A DNA stretch of 64,000 nt from Planotetraspora sp. A-T 1434. GTDB taxonomy: Bacteria; Actinomycetota; Actinomycetes; Streptosporangiales; Streptosporangiaceae. The stretch spans positions 124,001-188,000 of the forward strand of contig NZ_JAOEGB010000001.1 in NCBI RefSeq assembly GCF_025420585.1, in the 5' to 3' direction. Below are positions 8,709 to 17,239 of the stretch, in pieces; the first letter of the stretch is position 1, and every line of letters begins with the position of its first letter. The translations under genes were made by a program, and so were the position numbers. The notes under the pieces were generated by a model. That model was not told the origin of the DNA and did not search any database. It saw only the letters and a list, made by a program, of their open reading frames with translations.

Positions 8709-9548
8709 ATGGGTCGTAGGGTCGTCACGGGTGTCACGGGTTTGGTCTGCGTGTTCGTCGCCGGAGCGCCGCAACCGGCGCTCGGGACGGACCGATGGGG
8801 AACGGCGGACCTGAAGGTCGGGATCTCCGCCTCGCCCAAGGTCGCCCAGCCGGGCCAGCCGCTGACCTACCACGTCAACGTGCACAACAGCGGGCCGGGG
8901 GACGCGGTCCTCCCCGTCCTGCGGGTCCAGATGCCGCGGGACTTTCAGATCGTCAACGTGGACGTCGCCGAGTGCGGGCCGGGGCGCGGGTTCAACGAGG
9001 TGGTCTGCCAGTCGTCGAAGGACGTCATGGCGGGCGGCTCGGGCGGCATGACCATCACCGGTGTGATCCGGCCCGGAGCCCACGGGCCGCTCCGGGCCGA
9101 GGCCACCCTGTCGTCCGAAGTGGTGGACGGCGACGAGACCGACAACACGGCGGAGGCCGTGACGAGAGTGGACGACGGGGCCGACCTGGCCGTGCGGTTC
9201 GGGTCGTCGACCAGGTTCACCCGGCCGGGGCACTGGTTCGCCGTCCGGGCCGAGGTGCGCAACCGGGGCCCCCGGGTGGTGCGGGACGCCTACGTCTTCT
9301 TCCAGCCCCGCGAGGCCCGGTTCCTGTCGGCGTCGGGAGCGCGGTGCCGCGGCGGGCGGTCCTTCGTCGGTTGCGCGCTCCCGCCGATCAGGTCGGGGTC
9401 GAGGGGCCTGCTGCGGCTGGTGTTCCGCGTGCCGTCACGGGCCTCGCACGCCGTGGGGACGATGGCCACCGTCTACTCCCAGCGCTTCGGCGACCGCCGC
9501 CCCGCGAACAACAGCGCCCGCATGCGCGTCGCCCTCCGCAGGGGTTAG
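8709..9548 (+). CDS. Secreted protein with two DUF11/CARDB-like domains
   Basis: The 279-residue product has a signal peptide (basic MGRR, hydrophobic core, cleavage after PALG near residue 26). Two beta-sandwich repeats follow, each with the pattern AxPGxPLTYxVxVxNxGPGDA (about 35-150) and RPGHWFAVRAEVRNRGPR (about 165-270), like DUF11/CARDB adhesin-type modules. Each module carries a Cys pair that may form a disulfide. There is no LPxTG sorting signal, so it is probably released or loosely wall-associated. A GGGGGAG ribosome-binding site precedes the ATG. Function is unknown; the fold is often used in surface proteins. Confidence 0.72.
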   Translation: MGRRVVTGVTGLVCVFVAGAPQPALGTDRWGTADLKVGISASPKVAQPGQPLTYHVNVHNSGPGDAVLPVLRVQMPRDFQIVNVDVAECGPGRGFNEVVCQSSKDVMAGGSGGMTITGVIRPGAHGPLRAEATLSSEVVDGDETDNTAEAVTRVDDGADLAVRFGSSTRFTRPGHWFAVRAEVRNRGPRVVRDAYVFFQPREARFLSASGARCRGGRSFVGCALPPIRSGSRGLLRLVFRVPSRASHAVGTMATVYSQRFGDRRPANNSARMRVALRRG

Positions 9549-9556
9549 CCGATCCG

Positions 9557-10552
9557 TCACGCGGCGGGCCCGGATTCCGGGGTTCGGCATGCCGCCCAGG
9601 CGTCGGCCACGATGGCGTCCAGGGAGGCGCGGTCGGGCTTCCAGCCGAGCTCCCGCTGGATCTTGTCGGACGAGGCGACCAGCACGGCGGGGTCGCCGGG
9701 GCGACGCGGGCCGGCGACCGCCGGGATCTCGTGGCCGGTGACCTGGCGGCACACGTCGATGACCTCCTTGACCGAGAAGCCCGTGCCGCTGCCGAGGTTG
9801 AAGATCTGGTGCGTGCCCGCCGTACAGGCGTCGAGGGCCAGCAGGTGCGCGCGGGCGAGGTCGGCGACGTGCACGTAGTCGCGGACGCAGGTGCCGTCGG
9901 CGGTCGGGTAGTCGTCGCCGAACACGCTCACCGACTCGCGCTCACCCAGCGCGACCTTGAGGACGTTGGGGATCAGATGCGTCTCGACCGCGTGGCGCTC
10001 ACGGAACCGCCCGTACGCTCCGGCGACGTTGAAGTAACGCAGGCTGACGGCGGCCAGGCCGTACAGTCCCGCGAAGGCGGTCAGCGTGGTGTCCACGGCC
10101 AGCTTCGACGCGCCGTAGGGGTTGGTCGGCCGGGTGGGGTCGGTCTCCAGGATCGGCCTGCTCCGCGTGCCGTCGATCGGGGGCTCTCCGTAGGTGGCCG
10201 CGGTGGAGGAGAAGACGATCCGGTTCACGCCGGATTCCCGCATGGCGTCGAGCAGGGCGAGCGTGCCGCCGAGGTTGTGCGACCAGTAGAGCGCCGGCTT
10301 CTCGACCGACTCGCCCACGAGCGACTTCGCCGCGAAGTGCAGCACGCCGTCGAACCCCCCGTCCAATCCCTCGGACAGCAGGCCGCGGGCCTCGGTGATC
10401 GACCCCTCCACGAACCGCGCGCCGCTCGGGACCGCGTCGGCGTGTCCCGTCGACAGGTCGTCCAGCGCCGTGACGTCGTGCCCCTCCTCGACGAGCTGGG
10501 CCGCCACGACGCTGCCGATGTATCCAGCGCCCCCAGTAACCAGCAGCTTCAC
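9557..10552 (-). CDS. galE: UDP-glucose 4-epimerase
   Basis: The 331-residue short-chain dehydrogenase-like enzyme has the NAD-binding GGAGYIGS, the STAATYG segment with the catalytic Ser/Thr and the [11 protein letters not shown] motif with catalytic Tyr and Lys, followed by [10 protein letters not shown]. It interconverts UDP-glucose and UDP-galactose for galactose use and glycan synthesis. The GTG start has an AGGAG about eight bases upstream. It is convergent with the DUF11-like gene and divergent from the CNNM gene. The upstream minus-strand sequence includes a CATAAT that could be a -10 element. Confidence 0.92.
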   Translation of the reverse strand: MKLLVTGGAGYIGSVVAAQLVEEGHDVTALDDLSTGHADAVPSGARFVEGSITEARGLLSEGLDGGFDGVLHFAAKSLVGESVEKPALYWSHNLGGTLALLDAMRESGVNRIVFSSTAATYGEPPIDGTRSRPILETDPTRPTNPYGASKLAVDTTLTAFAGLYGLAAVSLRYFNVAGAYGRFRERHAVETHLIPNVLKVALGERESVSVFGDDYPTADGTCVRDYVHVADLARAHLLALDACTAGTHQIFNLGSGTGFSVKEVIDVCRQVTGHEIPAVAGPRRPGDPAVLVASSDKIQRELGWKPDRASLDAIVADAWAACRTPESGPAA

Positions 10553-10682
10553 TGTTTACTCCTGTTTGGATCTGTTTGATTATGTACGACTAGCTGCCTA
10601 GCTTACGCTCATCGCGTGAGGGGCGTGCAAACGCCAGGCAGTACGCTGACACGATCAACACCCCTGTGAACGGACTGAGGAC

Positions 10683-12023
10683 GTGGACAACGTCGCGGTG
10701 ACCATCACCCTGGTCCTGATATTCATCCTGATCTGTGGTTTCTTCGCCGCCGCCGAGATGGCCATGGTCTCCCTCCGGGAGAGCCAGATCCGCAGGCTGA
10801 GCGGGCACGGCCGCCGGGGCGCCCGGGTGCAGAAGCTGGCGCGTGACCCCAACAGGTTCCTGTCGGCGGTCCAGGTCGGCGTGACCGTGGCCACCGTGCT
10901 GTCGGCCGCGCTCGGCGCCGACACGCTAGCGGGGCGGCTGAAGCCGCTGCTCGTCGGCTGGGGGCTCGACGACAGCGTGGCCGCCCCGACCGCCTTCGTG
11001 GTCGTCACGCTGGCCATCTCCTACGTGACGCTGGTGCTGGGCGAGCTCGCGCCCAAGAGGCTCGCGAGGCAGCGCGCCGAGGGACTGTCGCTCCTGGTCG
11101 CGCCGCTGCTCGACCGTATCGCGATGCTGTCGAGACCGGTGATCTGGGCGCTGTCGAAGTCGACCAACGGCGTCGTCCGGCTGCTCGGCGGCAATCCGTC
11201 GGCCGACCGGGCCGCCATGACCACCGACGAGCTCCGCGACATGGTCGTGGGCCACAAGGAGCTCACCCAGGACGAGCGCGACGTGATCGCGGAGGTCTTT
11301 GCGGCGGGCAAACGCCAGCTCAGGGAGGTGCTGCTGCCGCGCACCGAGGTCGAGTTCATGGCGGCCGACACGCCGCTGGCCGAGGCGGCCGTCCTCGCGG
11401 CGGCGATGCCGCACTCCCGGTTCCCGGTCTACCGCGAGTCGTATGACGACATCGTCGGCTTCGTCCACGTGCGCGACCTGCTGGACCCGGTCCTGACCGG
11501 GCGCGTCGAGCCGATCAGCGAGCTCGTGCCGATCAGGCCGGTCAAGCTCGTGCCGGCGAGCAAGCGGGTCCTCGCCACGCTGGCGGAGATGCGCGACGAG
11601 GGCCACCACCTCGCGATCGTCGTCGACGAGTACGGCGGGACCGACGGCATCGTGACCCTGGAGGACCTGGTCGAGGAGCTCATCGGCGACATCCGCGACG
11701 AGTACGACGACGAGGGGCAGCCCGTCCGCCTCGTCGCCGGCGACATGGAGATCGAGGGGCTGGTCAACCTCGACGAGTTCGCCGCGCAGACGGGTGTCCG
11801 GCTTCCCGACGGGCCCTACGAGACGCTCGGCGGCTACGTGATGGCCGACCTCGGTCATCTCCCGGAGACCGGCGAGGCCGCCGAGGCTCCCGGCCTCAAG
11901 CTCACCGTGACCGAGATGGACGGCCGCCGAATCTCCCGTGTCCGGGTGACCCGTACGGCTCCTCCTCCGCCGGAGGAAGACGGCGACGCGCCGGAGGGGA
12001 CGGGTAACGAGGGGGACGGGTAA
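10683..12023 (+). CDS. CNNM/DUF21-CBS-CorC_HlyC membrane protein
   Basis: This 446-residue protein has an N-terminal DUF21/CNNM membrane domain (about 1-190, with FFAAAEMAMVSLRESQIRRL), a tandem CBS pair (about 205-330; VPASKRVLATLAEMRDEGHHLAIVVDEYGG in part) and a C-terminal CorC_HlyC domain (about 345-430). The family is called hemolysin-like but more likely handles magnesium or cobalt efflux. GTG start with GAGG close upstream. A hairpin CAGGC-ACGC-GCCTG at 12032-12045, enclosed by CTGTC/GACAG, follows the gene and lies in the trpS leader. Confidence 0.88.
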   Translation: MDNVAVTITLVLIFILICGFFAAAEMAMVSLRESQIRRLSGHGRRGARVQKLARDPNRFLSAVQVGVTVATVLSAALGADTLAGRLKPLLVGWGLDDSVAAPTAFVVVTLAISYVTLVLGELAPKRLARQRAEGLSLLVAPLLDRIAMLSRPVIWALSKSTNGVVRLLGGNPSADRAAMTTDELRDMVVGHKELTQDERDVIAEVFAAGKRQLREVLLPRTEVEFMAADTPLAEAAVLAAAMPHSRFPVYRESYDDIVGFVHVRDLLDPVLTGRVEPISELVPIRPVKLVPASKRVLATLAEMRDEGHHLAIVVDEYGGTDGIVTLEDLVEELIGDIRDEYDDEGQPVRLVAGDMEIEGLVNLDEFAAQTGVRLPDGPYETLGGYVMADLGHLPETGEAAEAPGLKLTVTEMDGRRISRVRVTRTAPPPPEEDGDAPEGTGNEGDG

Positions 12024-12066
12024 CCCTGTCGCAGGCACGCGCCTGTTCCTGACAGAATTACGTGTC

Positions 12067-13071
12067 ATGGATCGTCCTCGTGTTCTGTCCGGCATCCAGC
12101 CCACTGCCGACTCCTTCCACCTGGGCAACTATCTCGGCGCGGTGCGGCAGTATGTCGCGCTCCAGGACACCCACGAGGCGTTCTACTTCATCGCCGACCT
12201 GCACGCGCTGACCGTCGCGCCCAAGGCCGACGAGTTGCGCCGCCGCTCCAGGGTCGCCGCCGCGCAGCTGTTCGGCGCCGGGCTCGACCCCGAGAAGGCG
12301 GCCGTCTTCGCCCAGAGCCACATCCGCGAGCACTCCGAGCTGGCCTGGATCCTCATCTGCCAGACCGGCATGGGCGAGGCGGGCCGGATGACGCAGTTCA
12401 AGGACAAGTCCGCGAAGTACGGCGAGAGCTCGGCCAGCGTCGGCCTGTTCACCTACCCGATCCTCCAGGCGGCCGACATCCTGATCTACCAGGCCGACCA
12501 GGTGCCAGTGGGGCTCGACCAGAAGCAGCACCTGGAGCTCAGCCGCGACCTCGCCCAGCGGTTCAACAGCCGGTACGGCCAGACCTTCAAGGTGCCCAAC
12601 CCGTACATCCTCAAGGAGGTCGAGAAGATCGGCGATCTCCAGGACCCGACGGCGAAGATGTCCAAGACGTCGTCCAGCCCGCAGGGCATCCTCGACGTGC
12701 TGGAGGATCCGGCCTCGCTGCGCAAGAAGGTCATGCGCGCCGTCACCGACACCGGCTCCGAGGTCGTCGCCGACGAGGAGAACAAGCCGGGCGTCACCAA
12801 CCTGCTGCGGATCCACTCGGCGCTGTCGGGCGTCTCCGTCCCCGACCTGGAGGCGCGGTTCGCCGGGCAGGGCTACGGCGCCTTCAAGAAGGAGGTCGCC
12901 GAGGTCATCGTGGACGCGTTCGCGCCCATCCGGGAGCGTACGGAGAAGCTGCTCGCCAACGAGGCCGAGCTGGACCGGCTGCTCGCCGCCGGAGCCGCCC
13001 GCGCCCGCGTGGTCGCCCAGGAGACGATGGCCAAGGTCCGCGACCGGATCGGTTTCATCCCCACCCCATGA
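12067..13071 (+). CDS. trpS: Tryptophanyl-tRNA synthetase
   Basis: The 334-residue class I synthetase has the HIGH-like PTADSFHLGNYLGA (about 14-27) and the KMSKS-like TAKMSKTSSS (about 195-204), and the IYQADQVPVGLDQKQHLEL tryptophan/adenylate-pocket region. It charges tRNA-Trp. The leader is only 43 bases and contains a small hairpin; no T-box or Trp-codon leader peptide is visible. The ATG at 12067 starts the conserved SGIQPTADSFHLGN block at the expected distance. Confidence 0.95.
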   Translation: MDRPRVLSGIQPTADSFHLGNYLGAVRQYVALQDTHEAFYFIADLHALTVAPKADELRRRSRVAAAQLFGAGLDPEKAAVFAQSHIREHSELAWILICQTGMGEAGRMTQFKDKSAKYGESSASVGLFTYPILQAADILIYQADQVPVGLDQKQHLELSRDLAQRFNSRYGQTFKVPNPYILKEVEKIGDLQDPTAKMSKTSSSPQGILDVLEDPASLRKKVMRAVTDTGSEVVADEENKPGVTNLLRIHSALSGVSVPDLEARFAGQGYGAFKKEVAEVIVDAFAPIRERTEKLLANEAELDRLLAAGAARARVVAQETMAKVRDRIGFIPTP

Positions 13072-13096
13072 CGCGCTGAAAGCCCCCACCCCGGGC

Positions 13097-13347
13097 GTGA
13101 TCATGCGCGGATTCCCGCGGGCGTCGTTGACCTGCGGTGATGCAACTTGTGATCATGCGCAGTTTCCCGTGGGCGCCGCTGACCCTGTGACGATGCAACT
13201 TGTGATCATGCATGGGTTTCTGAGGGGGCAGCGCATGATCACGACGGGGATTGTCGCAGGTGAGGCGCGCGATCGGGGATTCTGTGCATGATCACCACTA
13301 CAGTTGTCCCAGGTGGGGGTGCGATCAAGGAATCTCTGCATGATCAC
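13097..13347. repeat. Array 1 of the 52/53-bp GTGATCATGC repeat family (three forward, three inverted units)
   Basis: Forward cores GTGATCATGC start at 13097, 13149 and 13202 (spacing 52 and 53). Inverted cores GCATGATCAC end at 13242, 13295 and 13347 (spacing 53 and 52). The two halves face each other across a 21-base loop at 13212-13232. Each unit continues from the core with a TTCCC-containing block, and complete units have a TGACCTGCG-like block about 33 bases from their start. The array fills the trpS-yihY gap, and the remainder of that gap (to 13407) has no gene. Confidence 0.85.
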
Positions 13348-13407
13348 AACCTCGGTGGGGGCGTCGGACCGCCTCCGGAGGGTAGTGGCCGGGCCGTGGG
13401 GGTGGGC

Positions 13408-14358
13408 ATGTTCGAGCCAGTCACGCGGCGCATCGATGCGCTCAAGGCATGGGGCCGTCGGTTCGTCGAGCGTGAGAGGATCCGGTTCCCCTGGCTGGAC
13501 CATCTCATCCAGACGGTCCAGCGGTACCAGGTGCAGTCGGGCGAACGGCTCGCGGCGGCGATCACCTACTTCGCGTTCCTGTCGTTCTTCCCCCTGATCG
13601 CCCTCGCGTTCGCCATCTTCGGCTACGTCGTGACATTCCGCCCGGACGCGCTCGTGACGTTGACCAAGGCCATCAACGAGCAGCTTCCGGGGCTCGCCGA
13701 CCAGCTCCACATCGACCAGCTCGCGGGCGCCCGCGCGAGTGCCGGGATCATCGGTCTGCTCGGTCTCCTCTACGCGGGGCTCGGCTCGATGGACGCCCTG
13801 CGCGGCGCGCTCCGCGAAATCTCGATGACTTGTGAGCCACCGCTCAACTACTTCCTGGGAAAGCTCCGCGACCTCGTGGCGCTGGTCCTCATGGGCATCA
13901 CCATGATCGCTTCAGTGATCGTGAGCGGCTTCGCGACCGGGGCGACCGGCACGGTGGCGGGGTGGATCGGGCTGGGCCAGTCGGGGCTCGCCGGGTCCTT
14001 CGTCTGGATCACCGGGGTCGTCGCCGGTCTGCTGTTCGACCTGCTGCTCTTCCTCGTCATCCTGGGCTGGCTGGGCAGGCCGGCGCAGTCGTTCCGGGTG
14101 GTCCTCAAGGGCGCGCTGCTGGGCGCGGTCGCTTTCGGGGTCCTGAAGCAGCTCGCCACGCTGATCCTGGCGCGGACCCTCCACAATCCCGTGTACGGCA
14201 CGTTCGCCGTGGTCGTTGGCCTGCTCCTGTGGATCAACCTGTCCGCCCGGGTGATCCTCTACGCGGCGGCGTGGACGGCCACGGCCACGCTCGGACCGCC
14301 TCCCGAGCCGACTCCCGTGCCGTCGAACGCCACGCCCGCGACGGCCGATCAGGAGTGA
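13408..14358 (+). CDS. YihY/BrkB-family inner membrane protein
   Basis: The 316-residue protein has the YihY fold pattern: amphipathic N-terminus, then six hydrophobic helices with the family motifs AAAITYFAFLSFFPLIALAFA, LLYAGLGSMDALRGAL and PVYGTFAVVVGLLLWINLSARVILYAAAW in pieces. The family is of uncertain function; it was once called ribonuclease BN and is sometimes linked to virulence or transport. ATG at 13408 with a GGGGGTGGG stretch upstream. An upstream in-frame extension would read through the repeat array and is not credible. The last ten bases overlap the end of the convergent carboxypeptidase gene. Confidence 0.85.
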   Translation: MFEPVTRRIDALKAWGRRFVERERIRFPWLDHLIQTVQRYQVQSGERLAAAITYFAFLSFFPLIALAFAIFGYVVTFRPDALVTLTKAINEQLPGLADQLHIDQLAGARASAGIIGLLGLLYAGLGSMDALRGALREISMTCEPPLNYFLGKLRDLVALVLMGITMIASVIVSGFATGATGTVAGWIGLGQSGLAGSFVWITGVVAGLLFDLLLFLVILGWLGRPAQSFRVVLKGALLGAVAFGVLKQLATLILARTLHNPVYGTFAVVVGLLLWINLSARVILYAAAWTATATLGPPPEPTPVPSNATPATADQE

Positions 14359-15515
14359 CGAGGCCGCCTCCGCCGGCGCGTGCCGTACAGGGCGAGGAGC
14401 AGTACGGCGAGCAGGCCGGCGCCGAGGACCAACGTCGCGACGAGCGGGCCCTTGCCGCTCTGCTTGGCCGCCGAGGCGGGCGTCTGCGCGGGAGTGGAGC
14501 CGGGCCGTACGGCGATGGCGGAGGACGAAGGGGCCGCCTCGGGGACCGGTTTGACGAGCTCTCCGACAGGGGATGCCTTGCCGTCCGCGGCGAACCCCCA
14601 GTCGAGCAGACCGGCGACCTCGTCCCAGAAGCCGCCCTGGTGGTGCATGATCACGACGATGATGGTGTGGCCGTCGCGGGAGGCCGCGCCGACGAAGCTG
14701 CCGAGCGCCTTGGTCGTCCAGCCGTTCTTGACGCCGATCATGCCCTTGTAGCGCCACAGCAGTTTGTTGTGATTGCCGATCTCGTAGTAGCCCTTGGGCG
14801 CGGGAAATTTGGCGGTCTTGGTGCTGACGTACTCCCGGAAGGCCGGGAGCGCCAGGCCGGCTCGCGCGATGAGCGCCAGGTCGTAGGCCGAGCTCTGCTG
14901 CCCCGGCTTGTCGAGGCCGTTGGGCGTCTTGGCCACCGTGTCGTACGCCTGGAGCCTGCTGGCCTCCTTGTTCATGTCGGCGAGCGTCTTGTCCAGGCTC
15001 CCGTTGGCCTCGGCCAGCGCGTCGGCCGCGTCGTTGCCCGACACCATCAGCAGCGCCCGCCAGAGGTCGTCGATCTTGTAGATCGGCTTCGGGACCAGCC
15101 CGACCGCGCTGCCCTCCTCGTTGCAGGCCCACTGGCTGGGCTTGATCGTGCGGTCCCTGTCGAGCTTTGGGATGAGCGTGACGGCGGTCAGCGTCTTCAG
15201 CGTGCTCGCGGGCATGTAGTGCCCATGCGGGTCCTTCGCGGCGAGCACGGCGCCCGTGTCGGCGTCCGCGATGACATAGGCCGAGGCCTCCGTCTTGGGA
15301 GGCTCCTTGATCCCGGCCGGGGCGATCAGCCCGCGCCCGCCGAGCAGCTCCCCGCCGACGGGCCCGCTCGCGATCTTCTCCACCTTCGGTACGGCTCGCG
15401 TCACGGCGGGTACGGCTCGCGTCACGGCGGGCGCTCCGCCGCAGCCTGCTGTAGTGAGGCCGATCAGGGCTGTCGTCATGAACGCGGCCGCCAGGGCGCG
15501 GTAGTTCGTCCCCAT
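14349..15515 (-). CDS. D-alanyl-D-alanine carboxypeptidase (peptidase S11), membrane-anchored
   Basis: The 388-residue protein has a signal/lipobox-like N-terminus (LTTAGC, Cys25), then the penicillin-binding fold with Ser104-x-x-Lys107 (STLK) and Ser159-Gly-Asn161. The third motif, normally Lys-Thr-Gly, is Lys263-Asn-Gly265 (GVKNGWTTKA). A C-terminal helix (about 358-380) followed by RRRRRPRHS would also anchor it. It would trim the terminal D-Ala of peptidoglycan stem peptides outside the membrane. Next to the SCO4848-like gene, as I recall for Streptomyces SCO4847/4848. A nine-codon-like internal repeat, TRAVPAVTRAVP, follows the signal region. Confidence 0.88.
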   Translation of the reverse strand: MGTNYRALAAAFMTTALIGLTTAGCGGAPAVTRAVPAVTRAVPKVEKIASGPVGGELLGGRGLIAPAGIKEPPKTEASAYVIADADTGAVLAAKDPHGHYMPASTLKTLTAVTLIPKLDRDRTIKPSQWACNEEGSAVGLVPKPIYKIDDLWRALLMVSGNDAADALAEANGSLDKTLADMNKEASRLQAYDTVAKTPNGLDKPGQQSSAYDLALIARAGLALPAFREYVSTKTAKFPAPKGYYEIGNHNKLLWRYKGMIGVKNGWTTKALGSFVGAASRDGHTIIVVIMHHQGGFWDEVAGLLDWGFAADGKASPVGELVKPVPEAAPSSSAIAVRPGSTPAQTPASAAKQSGKGPLVATLVLGAGLLAVLLLALYGTRRRRRPRHS

Positions 15516-15607
15516 AGGGAAGTCAGCCTAGCTTCGAGTCTTTTCGCATGTGATGGCACATGCCCCAGAGATCACCGGAACACTCCGGAGGCGCACCCGC
15601 CGATACT

Positions 15608-15814
15608 GTGAAGATGACGAGACGTGTATCGGGCTTTCTGTTGGCCCTCGCTGCTTTCATGATCTTTGAGTGGATTTCGCTCGGTTTCAACCTGCAGGAC
15701 GGCCATGAGACCGGCTTCTACGTGGTTCACGGCATCTTGATCGCCGTCAACCTGATCCTGGCGCTGGTGCTGGGCGGCATTGGCGTGCGCGCCTGGATCA
15801 GGGGTAGGCCTTAA
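15608..15814 (+). CDS. SCO4848-family small membrane protein
   Basis: This 68-residue protein has two membrane helices (about 6-23 and 39-60) around a short loop containing a Gly-Phe-Tyr-Val-Val-His segment. Its N-terminus VKMTRRVSGFLLALAAF aligns with that of SCO4848 as I remember it, which supports the GTG at 15608 rather than the ATG two codons later. It is divergent from the carboxypeptidase, again as in Streptomyces. Function unknown; a role with the cell wall enzyme is only suggested by neighbourhood. Confidence 0.7.
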   Translation: MKMTRRVSGFLLALAAFMIFEWISLGFNLQDGHETGFYVVHGILIAVNLILALVLGGIGVRAWIRGRP

Positions 15815-15848
15815 CCAAAGGGGATTTCCGACCCGATGGAGGCATGTG

Positions 15849-17021
15849 GTGACGATCGAGTTCAACCCCTCGCGCGGCGCGACGCTGGGCGTTGAGTGGG
15901 AGCTCCAGCTCGTCGACCGGCACAGTCGCCAGCTCCGCCAGGACGCCAAGGAAGTGCTGGCGGCGGTTCCGGAGCTCAGCGAGGCCCAGCGGCCGAAGGC
16001 GATGCACGAGCTCATGCAGTCGCAGATCGAGATCGTCACCGACGTCTGCCACACGGTCGCCGAGGCGGTGCAGGATCTGCGGAGGAGCATTGACAGGCTG
16101 CGCCAGGCCGTCGAGCCGCGGGGGACGGCGCTCGCCTGTACGGGGACCCATGCCATCAGCGACTGGCGGGACGCCGTCTACGCCCCGATCCAGCGGTACA
16201 CCGAGTTGGTCGAGGAGATGCAGTGGCTGGCGTGGCGGATCCAGACCTTCGGCGTGCACGTCCACGTGGGCGTGACCGACCGGGACAAGGTCATCCCCAT
16301 CGTCAACGCCCTGGCCGCCCATCTGCCGCACTTCCTCGCGCTGACGTCCTCCAGCCCCTACTGGGGAGGCCAGGACACCGGGCTCGCCTCCAGCAGGGCG
16401 ATCGTCTTCGGCTCCCTGCCGACGGCCGGCCCTCCGCACCTGCTGGCGGACTGGACGGAGTTCGAGGAGTACATGGACACGCTGAAGCGCGCGGGGACGA
16501 TCCGGAGCATCAAGGAGGTGTGGTGGGACATCCGGCCGCATCCCGACTTCGGCACGATCGAGATCCGGATGTTCGACGGCATCCCCACGCCGCGCGAGGT
16601 CGGCATGGTCGCCGCCCTGTCGCAATGCCTGGTGCAGCAGTTCGACCAGCAGATCGACCGGGGCTACAAGCTGCCGCATCCGGCGGCCTGGGTGGTGCGC
16701 GACAACAAGTGGCGCGCCACGCGCTACGGCCTCGACGCGGACGTCATCACCGACGACCACGGCTCCACGGCTCCGATGCGCGACGTATTGTATGAGCTTC
16801 AGCGCGAACTCGAACCGGTCGCCGATCGGCTCGGCTGTGCCGAGGAGCTGGCCGTGATGACGGACGTGCTGGAGCAGGGGAGCTCCTGCGAGCGCCAGCG
16901 GGCGATCCTCGCCGACGGAGGAACCCTCCAGGATGTCGTCGACGCGACCGTGATCGAGCTCGCCGAGGACAGGTTCGTGACCTCGAACCCCAACCGCGAG
17001 GGCGAGCATTCCGGAAAGTGA
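15849..17021 (+). CDS. YbdK-type carboxylate-amine ligase (glutamate-cysteine ligase 2 family)
   Basis: The 390-residue protein belongs to the GCS2 family: TLGVEWELQLVD at the N-terminus for ATP/Mg binding, AGTH-like CTGTHAISDW, the HVHVGV motif, SSSPYWGGQDTGLASSRAIVFG, and FGTIEIRMFDG. Such enzymes join glutamate to an amine or cysteine with ATP; the true substrate of the actinobacterial group is uncertain. GGAGG at 15838-15842 favours the GTG at 15849 (six-base gap) over the GTG three bases earlier. It follows the SCO4848-like gene with a short gap and may be co-transcribed. Confidence 0.85.
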   Translation: MTIEFNPSRGATLGVEWELQLVDRHSRQLRQDAKEVLAAVPELSEAQRPKAMHELMQSQIEIVTDVCHTVAEAVQDLRRSIDRLRQAVEPRGTALACTGTHAISDWRDAVYAPIQRYTELVEEMQWLAWRIQTFGVHVHVGVTDRDKVIPIVNALAAHLPHFLALTSSSPYWGGQDTGLASSRAIVFGSLPTAGPPHLLADWTEFEEYMDTLKRAGTIRSIKEVWWDIRPHPDFGTIEIRMFDGIPTPREVGMVAALSQCLVQQFDQQIDRGYKLPHPAAWVVRDNKWRATRYGLDADVITDDHGSTAPMRDVLYELQRELEPVADRLGCAEELAVMTDVLEQGSSCERQRAILADGGTLQDVVDATVIELAEDRFVTSNPNREGEHSGK

Positions 17022-17239
17022 TCGGCAAATCAGTTGCCAGGGTAAATACTGGGCAATCCCCCGCCTCGGAAGGTCGCGGCATGGAAAGATTGTGAACGAA
17101 GGGTCGGTGGTGGCGAGACGGCGCCCGCGCGGCCCTTTCGGCTTTTCAACGTGATCTGCCTGGCGTGATGTTCTGATCCGACGTTTTGATTCGATCCCGC
17201 GATCCGTGGCAGGACGGTTCGCTGGGGAAGGGAAGATCT

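Noticed and set aside
12024-12066. T-box or Trp-leader control of trpS
   Set aside because: Only 43 bases separate the genes; no specifier loop, no T-box sequence and no run of Trp codons.
13097-13347. CRISPR array (20-bp conserved block with about 32-bp variable parts at regular spacing)
   Set aside because: Units occur in both orientations within one array, the variable part has a second conserved block, units are also found within coding frames, and no cas genes are present.
14645-14654. GCATGATCAC inside the carboxypeptidase gene as another repeat unit
   Set aside because: It has no flanking conserved blocks or neighbours at 52/53 bp, and encodes a natural part of the protein (VVIMHH).
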